Assembly: GCA_020634165.1 (NCBI GenBank)
Contig: JACKCF010000003.1
Coordinates: 62,001 to 126,000, forward strand
DNA: 64,000 nucleotides
Direction of reading: 5' to 3'
Source: Anaerolineaceae bacterium
GTDB lineage: Bacteria; Chloroflexota; Anaerolineae; Aggregatilineales; Phototrophicaceae
Each line of letters begins with the position of its first letter. Position 1 is the stretch's first letter. A program made the translations under genes and the position numbers. This document shows positions 9,078 through 16,839 of this stretch, piece by piece. The notes below the pieces were generated by a model that made no database searches, was not told the origin of the DNA, and was given only the letters and a program-made list of their open reading frames with translations.

Positions 9078-10052
9078 CTACCCTTCATCGAAGCGCTGGC
9101 CGAGTGCGCGCGGCGGATCGCTGCGGAGGATCGAACGCAGGCGATACTGCATCTGGCGCGGGAAGATGCGCAGTAAGCGTTCCACGCCACCACTGCTGAC
9201 GAGCAGCAAAGTCGCGATCATCAACACCCAGGGCAATGTGTTAAGCAAAGTTACCGGAATGGCCAGATCGGTGCTTTGAATGGCCCCGGCAACAGCTTTG
9301 AGGCCAGCGAACAGGTAGGCGCCAAGCATCACACGGGCTGGATGCCAGCCGCCAAAAATCACAATCGCCAGGGCGATCCAGCCATCACCGAGCATGCTGG
9401 GCGGGGTCGTCCAGCCAACGCGCACACTGAGCGAATAAGCCGCACCAGCCATCCCGACCAGGGAGCCGCCAATAATCGTGTAGATATACCGCTGGAAGTT
9501 GACGCGCGTTCCGCGAGCATAGGCCGATTCGGGGCGTTCACCTATGGCGCGGTGGGCATGGCCAGCGCGCGTACGGAACAACCAGAACCAGGTGCCAATC
9601 ACCAGCAGGTAGCTGATGTAGACCAGCGCGTTATGGTCGAAGAAGATGCGACCTATGATAGGAATATCGCTCAAAATCGGCAGCGGCCAATAAGGGACAC
9701 CATTCACGCGCTGGCCTGCTACAGGCACACCGACGAATTCGGCGAGATCAGCCATGAGCAGGGTCAGCACAAAGCCAATCGCCACCTGATCCAGGCGGAG
9801 TTCAATGCTGGCCAGGGCGATAATCAGCGCGACAAGGGCACCTGCCAGCATCGCCGCCAGTATGCCGATTTCCGGGCTTCCGGTGAAAATGGCTACGCCA
9901 AAGCCCGTCACGGCTGAAAGCGCCAGCGAGCCATCCAGCGAGAGGTTGATGACACCCGCACGCTCGGTGATGGTTTCCCCCATCGCGGCGATGGTCAGCG
10001 GGGTCGCACTGAGAACCAGGGTACGCAGGACATTGAGCAGTTCTTCGTTCAT
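9078..10052 (-). CDS. BMP-type ABC transporter permease, NupQ/YufQ-like
   Basis: 324 residues with about eight to ten hydrophobic segments and the BPD_transp_2 signature (ERAGVINLSLDGSLALSA near the N-terminus). This family imports nucleosides or simple sugars together with a second permease, a double ATPase and a BmpA-like lipoprotein. The start lies one base after the stop of the NupP-like gene, so the two permeases are co-translated. No ATPase or binding protein follows; a terminator comes next. Confidence 0.88.
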   Translation of the reverse strand: MNEELLNVLRTLVLSATPLTIAAMGETITERAGVINLSLDGSLALSAVTGFGVAIFTGSPEIGILAAMLAGALVALIIALASIELRLDQVAIGFVLTLLMADLAEFVGVPVAGQRVNGVPYWPLPILSDIPIIGRIFFDHNALVYISYLLVIGTWFWLFRTRAGHAHRAIGERPESAYARGTRVNFQRYIYTIIGGSLVGMAGAAYSLSVRVGWTTPPSMLGDGWIALAIVIFGGWHPARVMLGAYLFAGLKAVAGAIQSTDLAIPVTLLNTLPWVLMIATLLLVSSGGVERLLRIFPRQMQYRLRSILRSDPPRALGQRFDEG

Positions 10053-10053
10053 G

Positions 10054-11160
10054 CTAATCGGCTCCTTCTGCCTGCGGTGTGGCAGCTATCTTGACCTTGC
10101 GACTTTGCTGTAGCTGCCAGCGATCACGCAGGCCACTGAAGAGCATCACCATAAGCACCAGCATGCCCTGCAACACGCCAGTTAGAGAGCTATCCAGGTT
10201 GATGAATTGCAACTGCGTTCCGGCGTTTAGGATGATCGTAAATAAGAGGGCCACCAATGGTACCCAGGCACCGCGCATGCCAACCAGCAGCACCACCAGC
10301 AGGCCGATGAAGCCAATGCCGCCCGTAAACTGTCCGGCGACCTGGCCCTCTGTAAATATGACGCGGTGGGCGCCGCCGATACCTGCCAGCGCGCCACACA
10401 GTGCCAACGCACCTAATGAGGTCGCCGTCACGGGGACGCCCAAAAGCAGCGCCGAACGCGGATTGCGTCCGGTCGCCTTGAGGTTGAGGCCCCAGCGCGT
10501 ACCATTGAGTGCCAGCACGACCAACACAATCGCGGCGATAGCGATGATAAGTGCCACTAAACTGACATCAAAATCGGGAGAAATGCCGTGCAGCATCGAA
10601 GCACCCGGAATGTCATCACTGTACTGAGCTTTGTCGCTGTCGGGGGGTCGCCAGGGTCCGGCGATGAGCTGCAATGTAATCTGGCTGGCGATGGCATTCA
10701 GAGCGACACCGCCAAAAATTTCATTGACGCCGAATTTCGTTTTCAGCAGGCCAACCAGCAGCGCCCACAAGGCCCCACCGAGCATGGCGGATAAAATTAC
10801 CAGCGGGACCATCACCAGGGGGCTATCGGAGATGCGCAGGAAGGCCATGCCAGTCGCGAAGATGCCGCCGAAGATCATCTGGCCCTCAATACCGATGTTC
10901 CACAGGCCGGCACGGAAGGTCACGACCAGGCCCATGCTCACCAGCACCAGCGGAATCCAGAATTCGATGACGTTGCCGATTTTGCGCAGACTGAGTTCGC
11001 CACGACTGCTAATCGACTTCCAGAAAGCTTCCAGAACATCAAGCGGTCCCGCTTCCACAGCCGTGAACTGCTGCAACAGCAGGAGAAAGATTACGATCAT
11101 GAGGAGCGCGCCGACGAAGGGCAAGGCTGTCCACAGCGTTTGTCTCAGAAATTTGCTCAT
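10054..11160 (-). CDS. BMP-type ABC transporter permease, NupP/YufP-like
   Basis: 368 residues and the larger of the permease pair. A first membrane helix is followed by a loop and then a BPD_transp_2 core (GLWNIGIEGQMIFGG). It would form the heterodimeric channel with the NupQ-like protein in the cytoplasmic membrane. Its ATG overlaps the TGA of the MOSC gene (TGATG on the minus strand), a classic coupling junction. The substrate is probably a nucleoside, by family only. Confidence 0.88.
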   Translation of the reverse strand: MSKFLRQTLWTALPFVGALLMIVIFLLLLQQFTAVEAGPLDVLEAFWKSISSRGELSLRKIGNVIEFWIPLVLVSMGLVVTFRAGLWNIGIEGQMIFGGIFATGMAFLRISDSPLVMVPLVILSAMLGGALWALLVGLLKTKFGVNEIFGGVALNAIASQITLQLIAGPWRPPDSDKAQYSDDIPGASMLHGISPDFDVSLVALIIAIAAIVLVVLALNGTRWGLNLKATGRNPRSALLLGVPVTATSLGALALCGALAGIGGAHRVIFTEGQVAGQFTGGIGFIGLLVVLLVGMRGAWVPLVALLFTIILNAGTQLQFINLDSSLTGVLQGMLVLMVMLFSGLRDRWQLQQSRKVKIAATPQAEGAD

Positions 11161-11846
11161 CAGCCTGCATCCTCGCTGACTGTATGCTCAGAAAGTCGCT
11201 GCATCTTAACGCGCCAATCTGTGGAGAGTTCTTCGATTGCGCTCAGGGTGCGGCACAGGTCAGCATCCACTCTGCGGCCTGTGACAAGGTCGTTCAGCAG
11301 CGCGATGGTGTACTGTGGATAAGGTCGCTCTATCAGGGTATAGGCATCACCCGCCTGGACGTAACCCGTTTGCAATACACGGTGATACCAGCCGCCCCAT
11401 CCTTTTTGCTCAGTGCGTGCGGTCAGGTCTTTGATGCCATTACGACGCGCTAACTTCCAGCAGGGGTAACGCGGCTGAGCGACCTGTAAGCGAACGGATT
11501 CGCCAACGGCATAGACATCCCCAAGGCAGACAGTCGATTCTTCCAGACCGCTAATCGTGAAATTTTCACCGAAGTTACCATAACTTAGATCGGGATAAGC
11601 AAGTTCCTCACGCCAGATAGGGTAATGATCGGCACTGTAGCCCAACACGGCACGGAAGGGTCCGCCATGATTTTTGAGATCGTGCTGGCCGTCCCCTTCC
11701 AGGTTGAGCGTATCCAACCAGATTTTGCCTGTAACAGGCTGCTTGACGATGCCCGATTCCCAGGGCTTGTCGGAGATGGCATCCGGCCCATGCTGCGCCG
11801 GTTTGCCGACGTGAATCGATACGATGGTGGCTCCGTTTGATTGCAT
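11160..11846 (-). CDS. MOSC-domain protein, YiiM-like
   Basis: 228 residues. The YiiM-type MOSC domain is clear: GDGQHDLKNHGG (about 51-62), YGNFGENFTI (about 89-98) and the conserved Cys at about 129 in QPRYPCWKLARR. YiiM of E. coli reduces N-hydroxylated bases and analogues with a molybdenum cofactor bound at that Cys. Here the gene leads an operon with two nucleoside-type permeases, so a role on imported hydroxylated nucleosides is attractive but only inferred. A TATAAT on the minus strand (11874-11879) lies about 30 bases upstream. Confidence 0.88.
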   Translation of the reverse strand: MQSNGATIVSIHVGKPAQHGPDAISDKPWESGIVKQPVTGKIWLDTLNLEGDGQHDLKNHGGPFRAVLGYSADHYPIWREELAYPDLSYGNFGENFTISGLEESTVCLGDVYAVGESVRLQVAQPRYPCWKLARRNGIKDLTARTEQKGWGGWYHRVLQTGYVQAGDAYTLIERPYPQYTIALLNDLVTGRRVDADLCRTLSAIEELSTDWRVKMQRLSEHTVSEDAG

Positions 11847-11873
11847 GCGTCCCCCTCATTATGACGACGAGCG

Positions 11874-11879
11874 ATTATA
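11874..11879 (-). promoter_or_regulatory. -10 box upstream of the MOSC/permease operon
   Basis: TATAAT on the minus strand, 28 bases before the MOSC start codon. No convincing -35 is seen. The remaining 11880-12145 shows nothing else I can name. Confidence 0.4.
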
Positions 11880-12145
11880 ACGTGCCCTTCGTGAACATCA
11901 CCACAATTGCAATGTACCTAAAGACAGCGGAAACAGTTGGCAAGAATCTTCATTACAGCTTCAAAAGAATGAGGGAATCATTAAATGTTGTATAGATTGC
12001 GACACAAAACGGAACTTTATGACCTGTTTTAACGTTTAATGAGATAGACACATGTCATATAGGCGGCGAGTTGTCTTTAGGTCACTGTAAGTCTTGTTTG
12101 ATAGCCTGATGTCAAATGCAGTATGAGTTGTTTTGGGGTTGCACC

Positions 12146-12274
12146 ATGGAAATCTTCATTATCGTAATCGTCGTTGTCTTCCTGGGACTGTTCGCTTTGA
12201 TGTCGCTGCCCTTGAACGCAAATGCTGACACGAGCTTAAACGACCCGACTGAAACACAGCTCCCAGAAGCGTAA
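12146..12274 (+). CDS. Small single-pass membrane protein (42 aa)
   Basis: A 42-residue ORF: one N-terminal hydrophobic helix (about 3-22, Ile/Val/Phe-rich) followed by an acidic polar tail. GGGG lies about 8 bases before the ATG. It points towards the glycosyltransferase and ends 5 bases before the convergent stop. The composition is that of a real membrane microprotein, but there is no family match to lean on. Confidence 0.45.
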   Translation: MEIFIIVIVVVFLGLFALMSLPLNANADTSLNDPTETQLPEA

Positions 12275-12279
12275 CGAAT

Positions 12280-14136
12280 CTAGGGCGAGATTACCCATTC
12301 ACCAATGGGTGTAATGTCTCGATCATCATCGAGCAATAAGCGCGCGCCTGTTTGCGCGTCAACGACACCTGCCATGATCGCATAGCTGCCGCCGGAAATA
12401 TCCTGCGGCAGTTTTAATTCCCATGTCTGGACGATTACATCCTGCGACTGCCACTGACTGGTCGGGTACGGCTCACACAGGCGCAGATCAGCCTGTGCCC
12501 ACAGAGGGCCGCCTTCCAGAGGTGAAGGGGTTCCCCATAGTTGAACAAAGCCGTTGTAGTCAATCGCCAGATCACCATCTGCCGCAAATGCCAGCGTAAC
12601 GCCAACCGTTTGCCCTGCTTCGGCTGATGTCAGCACATCGAGCGGCCTAAGTTGGATGATGCCACCAAAGTCGAAGGTCGGAGATGATTGACTATCCTCA
12701 TCTAGCGTCACTTGCCAGATCGTAAAATCACCCTGTTGGTGAATTGTTTCCAGGGTGCCGAATCGGTCCAGTTGCGACTGCTGAAAGTTAATATCTGGCG
12801 AGAGAGCCACCGCTAACATGGGCGCGCTGGAATCGTACACGGTGCAATAGCCTGACTCGAATTGCAACCAGCGCGTATCAGCCTGATCGTAGGTCAAAAA
12901 TGGCAGTACAGGATGCGCATTTGGGAAGCCCATGACGGCGACTGTCTGTTCGACTTGCGGAGGATGCTCCGATAAGTAATCGACGACGAGTTGTATTTTG
13001 TGCTCACCTGGGAGGAATTCGTTCCAGCTAGCGGCGACAGAGCGAAAATCGAGATAGCTGTTCAGGCCCGCCCAGGCAATCAGGGCAATTGCTACCAGAG
13101 TGCCCCATCGCGGTTGCCATCGAACGAGCCAGAGCAATCCGGCTCCGAGGAGAACAGTCAGCGGAACGACAGCCCCATAGGCACGCAGCATATGCGGATT
13201 ATCAATGCTGAGTAAGGCAGGTGCGAGTGCGCCGGCGAAAGCAATCACCAGCAGAGCAAGCTGCAAGCGACGCACATATCGCCACAGGCCGATTACACCC
13301 ATTAGAGCCATAATCGCTGTCGGAAAATCGAAGACGGGACGATTGGGTAGATTGTGCGTTTGGTAGGCATCCCCCTGATAGAACCATGCTCCCGCCCAGG
13401 CGACCAGATTGTGAATCAATTCATCGGGTGAACTAATTGCGACCTGAGAGGCACGATCTTCCGGCACTGTGTGATTGAGTAGATACAGTCCCAGTGGCAG
13501 CATGAAAATGAGTGCGATCAATAGGGCTGTAAGCGCACCTCGTCGTCGTGTTGGGGCCGTCAACAGCCAGGTTGCGAGTAACATGAGGCCAAGTGCGACC
13601 CAGACACGCGCCGCGATATAGGTGTAAAACAGCAACCCAAGAAGCAAGCCAGCGAGCCACCAGCGACGATTGGTTCGATAGGCATGGAAGAAGGCAGTCA
13701 GTGAAGCTGCTGCCAAAAGTGGATATAGCGCCGCTCGGAAGCCGATGTGGCTGAGGTGCACTTGCCAGTAGAACACAGCCAGGGCACCCATCACCCAGAG
13801 CGCACCCTGCTTGCCGAGCAATTCACGGCCCAGACGATAGGCGGCGGCCAAGGTCAGCATGCCTGCGAAAACGGCCATGATCCGAAGGCTGAAGGGCTGT
13901 GGCCCCCAGATGGCCAGCGCGGGAGCCGTGAGGTACATCCACAAACTTTCGCGGCCATTGTTGCGCTCGAAGAAAGGGGTAAGCTGTGGGTTGTCTAGCA
14001 GTGAGAGCGCGTCGAGGCCATAGGCGGCTTCATCATAAAGTGTGGCATCGTTCATCTGGCCAAGGCCATTGATCCGCAGGCCGAAACCGAACAGCAGGAA
14101 CAGCGCTATCAAAAACCAGCGCAGGGAACGAGCCAC
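12280..14136 (-). CDS. ArnT/GT39-like membrane glycosyltransferase
   Basis: About 618 residues with some twelve hydrophobic segments in the first two thirds and a soluble C-terminal domain. The first extracytoplasmic loop carries DEAAYGLDALSLL, matching the acidic motif of the GT39/GT83 family, followed by GRESLWMYL. These enzymes move a sugar from a polyprenyl-phosphate donor onto lipids or proteins outside the membrane. The start is set at the GTG at 14136, which follows GGAGGT at short spacing; the upstream TTG at 14160 has no SD. Acceptor unknown. Confidence 0.85.
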   Translation of the reverse strand: MARSLRWFLIALFLLFGFGLRINGLGQMNDATLYDEAAYGLDALSLLDNPQLTPFFERNNGRESLWMYLTAPALAIWGPQPFSLRIMAVFAGMLTLAAAYRLGRELLGKQGALWVMGALAVFYWQVHLSHIGFRAALYPLLAAASLTAFFHAYRTNRRWWLAGLLLGLLFYTYIAARVWVALGLMLLATWLLTAPTRRRGALTALLIALIFMLPLGLYLLNHTVPEDRASQVAISSPDELIHNLVAWAGAWFYQGDAYQTHNLPNRPVFDFPTAIMALMGVIGLWRYVRRLQLALLVIAFAGALAPALLSIDNPHMLRAYGAVVPLTVLLGAGLLWLVRWQPRWGTLVAIALIAWAGLNSYLDFRSVAASWNEFLPGEHKIQLVVDYLSEHPPQVEQTVAVMGFPNAHPVLPFLTYDQADTRWLQFESGYCTVYDSSAPMLAVALSPDINFQQSQLDRFGTLETIHQQGDFTIWQVTLDEDSQSSPTFDFGGIIQLRPLDVLTSAEAGQTVGVTLAFAADGDLAIDYNGFVQLWGTPSPLEGGPLWAQADLRLCEPYPTSQWQSQDVIVQTWELKLPQDISGGSYAIMAGVVDAQTGARLLLDDDRDITPIGEWVISP

Positions 14137-14221
14137 TTTACCTCCAATAAAACACGCCAAACAATGGGCGCATTGTAAAGCAAGCGCAGTGGCTTGTCAG
14201 TGGAGAGCAACCATGTAACAA

Positions 14222-14246
14222 AAAACCCCGCACTTGGCGGGGTTTT
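14222..14246 (-). terminator. Rho-independent terminator of the ferredoxin gene
   Basis: The stem AAAACCCCGC/GCGGGGTTTT has a 5-base loop and is followed on the minus strand by a T run. It lies 20 bases beyond the ferredoxin stop. Confidence 0.88.
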
Positions 14247-14265
14247 GAATTCACTGAAAAGTGAC

Positions 14266-14619
14266 TTACATGTTCAGAGCTTCGTAGCCGGGGCCTTTGC
14301 CATAGAAGTCATAGTTCGGCTGGATATCAGGCGTCAGGTCAACCACATCGCCTTCACCGTGGGTGATGGTCTTCTTGGTATCAAACGGAACGCGCTCCTG
14401 GCCTTCCATCATTTCGTATTCGCTCGGAACTTCTTCTTCAATGAAGATCGCCTCGAACGGGCATTCCGGGATGCAAGCACCGCAGTCGATGCAGGTATCC
14501 GGGTCGATGAAGTACCAGGGCCATTCATCTTCTGGCTTACCGGGAACGATGCACTCAACCGGGCAAACTTCGACGCAGGCGCCATCGCGCAGACACAGGC
14601 TGGTAATAATATGGGTCAT
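14266..14619 (-). CDS. Dicluster ferredoxin
   Basis: 117 residues with eight Cys in two groups: C9, C15, C19 and C23, and the classical C43-x2-C46-x2-C49-x3-C53 (CIDCGACIPECP). It resembles the Thermus/Chloroflexota 7Fe or 8Fe ferredoxins, which carry electrons between oxidoreductases in the cytoplasm. The first group has C-x5-C rather than C-x7-C, so whether it holds a 3Fe or 4Fe cluster is open. The tail of about 55 residues is acidic. AAGGAG lies 10 bases before the ATG and is part of an inverted repeat in the leader (14631-14697). It is monocistronic. Confidence 0.92.
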   Translation of the reverse strand: MTHIITSLCLRDGACVEVCPVECIVPGKPEDEWPWYFIDPDTCIDCGACIPECPFEAIFIEEEVPSEYEMMEGQERVPFDTKKTITHGEGDVVDLTPDIQPNYDFYGKGPGYEALNM

Positions 14620-14630
14620 TGTCAGTTACT

Positions 14631-14697
14631 CCTTGTTAACGGCCAGTGGCGCAGCGCAAATTCGCTAGACGCCGTATCTCCTGTTACGTTAACAAGG
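14631..14697 (-). promoter_or_regulatory. Leader inverted repeat overlapping the ferredoxin SD
   Basis: On the minus strand CCTTGTTAAC is followed 47 bases later by its perfect complement GTTAACAAGG, whose last bases form the SD (AAGGAG). If the leader folds, the SD is buried. The arms could equally be two half-sites of a DNA operator. The rest of 14620-14949 should hold the divergent promoters. Confidence 0.45.
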
Positions 14698-14949
14698 AAA
14701 ATGATGGGGTTCTGTAACTTTTGTTGGATTTGTAACCGAATTTGCGGATTAATTTTCGGTAAGTGACAAATTACATTAGCCCAGGATGCATGAATTTTTC
14801 ACAGCGGTTAAATCATTACGCAATTTACTACAATCCGGACATTGTTACCACATTCTAAAAGAGCTGCAAAAACAGTTGCCCAATTGCACGGTTATGGGGA
14901 ATTTTATGTCATAATGACGAGATATTACTTGCCTGGGGAGGGGTTGCTG

Positions 14950-15549
14950 ATGAGTGAAACGCCTATTAAATTGAAGAACAATCCACTGGAAGATGACCCG
15001 TATGCTTCGCTGCCGAGTTGGGTGCGATTGTGGGCCTTCAAAGGCAAATTCGGGGATTCAAAGTGGAAATGGGTGCTGATTGTTGCGCTGCTGATTTTGA
15101 TGTCGATCTTCGCCTGGGCGTCTTTCAGCCAATATCAGATGACCGTCAGCAACCAGAACCTGCTCAACACGGTTGGCATCACCACTGACGGCACGGTCAT
15201 GCAGAAATATACGGAGAGTCGCCGCAGTACAACCAGTAACACAAGCTCCACGACCTACTATGTGCGCTATCGATTTGATGCTAATCCCGAATTGGGTCTG
15301 GACCTTATTTCCGCCGAGCAGGAAGTCAGCCGTGATTTCTTCAATACTGTGCGAGAAAATCGCGATGTCACTGTCACCTACCTGCAAGATAATCCTGAAG
15401 TGAGCCGGATTGAAGTGCTGAACGATGAGGGGTTCATTCTGGTTGCTACCGCGCTTAGTCTGCTGATCTTTGGTGTGGCGCTCTTCATGGCAGCCGCTAA
15501 TTTCCAGATGGATCGCTTTAAGGCGTCCCAAAAAGACAAACTATTTTAG
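14950..15549 (+). CDS. DUF3592-type two-helix membrane protein
   Basis: 199 residues from the ATG at 14950, which follows a strong GGGAGGGG; the in-frame ATG at 14842 has no SD. A cytoplasmic N-terminus leads to helix 1 (about 39-60). An extracytoplasmic domain of the DUF3592 kind follows (GTVMQKYTESRR, then YYVRYRF), then helix 2 (about 165-187) and a short basic tail. Function unknown. Its stop overlaps the convergent methyltransferase stop by 4 bp. Confidence 0.8.
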   Translation: MSETPIKLKNNPLEDDPYASLPSWVRLWAFKGKFGDSKWKWVLIVALLILMSIFAWASFSQYQMTVSNQNLLNTVGITTDGTVMQKYTESRRSTTSNTSSTTYYVRYRFDANPELGLDLISAEQEVSRDFFNTVRENRDVTVTYLQDNPEVSRIEVLNDEGFILVATALSLLIFGVALFMAAANFQMDRFKASQKDKLF

Positions 15550-16301
15550 TAACTGGGCACGTCCTGTTTACAATAGCGTGAAATAATCATCGAATGGCGG
15601 GCACGGAATTGGGCATTCGTGCCTGCCTTTTCAAATTCACGAACAGCATTTGCCAACGTGTCATCTTCAATCTGGGTTGAACCACCGCGCTCTAGCAGAT
15701 GTTCGCTGTAATCTATCGGCGAGGGGAAATAGGTGTACAGGCTAAAAGGTGTATGGGCTTCCTGGATGAACAAGCCCAGCGCCTGTATCTGTTCAACAGC
15801 CTGATTTGCTGCCTGATCGCGGGCGGCGCGACCCGCAGCATCCGCATTGCCTACCGAGATGACCTGCTCACCTGCCACCACTTCTAAGGCATATTCAATG
15901 CCAACCGGACGCAAATCGATCATGTAACCATCTGGCACCAGCACACGGTGAACTTCCTGAAGGGCATGGACCATGCCCGGAATGGTGATACATCACAAGG
16001 ACCAGGCGAAGATCGCGCCATCGAACTTTTGCTTAGAGAAAGGCAACTGCTCCGCCTGGGAGCAGATTAAATTCACCTTTGTCTGGAGATCGTGCGAGCG
16101 CAGACGTTTCGCCACAGCCACAGCAGAAGCACCTGGTTCCAAAGTCGTTACCTGACCTGCAAGATGCGCATAGCGCCAGGTCAGGCGACCATCGCCACTA
16201 CCGATTTCTAAAATGTGTTTGCTAGCCAGTTCAGCATAGTTTTGCAGCATGTGGATTTCATTCTGCTCTGGATCACGTTGCAAGTGCAGATTGGTCGTCA
16301 T
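15546..16301 (-). CDS. SAM-dependent methyltransferase with in-frame TGA (selenocysteine candidate or nonsense mutation)
   Basis: A class I methyltransferase of 251 codons that is intact in one frame except for a TGA at 15993-15995. Before the TGA are the SAM motif ILEIGSGDGRLTWRYA, the acidic LEPG and FDGAIFAWSL. After it the frame continues CITIPGM, then the conserved HRVLVPDGY helix and a normal C-terminus. Neither half stands alone as an enzyme. The TGA sits where relatives usually have Cys or His, by my recollection of the family. A perfect 7-bp hairpin with loop GTC begins 14 bases after it, within the bacterial SECIS geometry. Either a selenoprotein or a recent one-base nonsense change; no sel genes are in the window. 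Confidence 0.8.
15954..15982 (-). promoter_or_regulatory. SECIS-like stem-loop downstream of the in-frame TGA
   Basis: On the minus strand GGGCATG-GTC-CATGCCC forms a perfect 7-bp stem with a 3-base loop starting in G. A second 4-bp stem, TTCC/GGAA, lies beneath it. The apical loop starts 21 bases after the TGA, within the 16-37 range published for bacterial SECIS elements. If the closing G-C pair opens, the loop reads GGTCC, like the GGTC of the E. coli fdhF element. Confidence 0.45.
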
Positions 16302-16395
16302 AGTCTACTGGCTCCGTCGTTTTTGCGGTGCACATCATAACGCGAGCCTGGCTGCTTGCAAAATGCATAATAGAACATTTTTTCTGATTCTGTTA

Positions 16396-16401
16396 TATAA
16401 T
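16396..16401 (+). promoter_or_regulatory. -10 box upstream of the MmcQ/YjbR gene
   Basis: A perfect TATAAT 40 bases before the start codon, in AT-rich sequence. No good -35 match is seen. Confidence 0.45.
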
Positions 16402-16441
16402 GACTATTCAGCTTGTTTGAATAGACAATCGGAGCAGGCCC

Positions 16442-16789
16442 ATGTTATTCGATGACATCCGTCAGATTGCCCTATCCTTCCCGGAGGTTGAGGAGCACCT
16501 CGTTTTTGGTGGACCCACTTTTAAGATTCGCAAGCGTTTTCTGGCTTGCATCGCCAAAATTGACGAAAATACGTTGGTGCTCAAGGTGCCGGATCGGCTG
16601 GAGCGGGAATATTTGCTGGCGGAACATCCTGACCGCTATTACATGGCCGAACATTATGAGTCGTTCGAATGTGTGCTGGTACGGATGCCACTGGCGGACC
16701 CTGATGAGCTACGTGATCTGTTCGAGGATGCGTGGCGCGCTTATGCACCCAAGCGGCTGGTCAAACAGTACGACGAGCAGGCAATATAA
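16442..16789 (+). CDS. MmcQ/YjbR-family protein
   Basis: 115 residues, full length for the MmcQ/YjbR family: ALSFPEVEEHLVFGGPTFKIRKRFLACI at the start is typical of it (the double-wing CyaY-like fold). The last helix holds the usual AYAPKRLVK. Members are small cytoplasmic proteins thought to bind DNA, with no proven role. It stands alone, 50 bp before the 2TM cluster and in the same direction. Confidence 0.85.
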   Translation: MLFDDIRQIALSFPEVEEHLVFGGPTFKIRKRFLACIAKIDENTLVLKVPDRLEREYLLAEHPDRYYMAEHYESFECVLVRMPLADPDELRDLFEDAWRAYAPKRLVKQYDEQAI

Positions 16790-16839
16790 TCACCAGTCCA
16801 TTGCAACCTGGCGTACAATACATGCGTATAAGGTAGCAA

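Noticed and set aside
15546..15974. A separate 142-residue gene starting at the ATG at 15974
   Set aside because: It begins in the middle of the methyltransferase fold, inside the hairpin, in the same frame as the upstream half; it is the second half of one gene.
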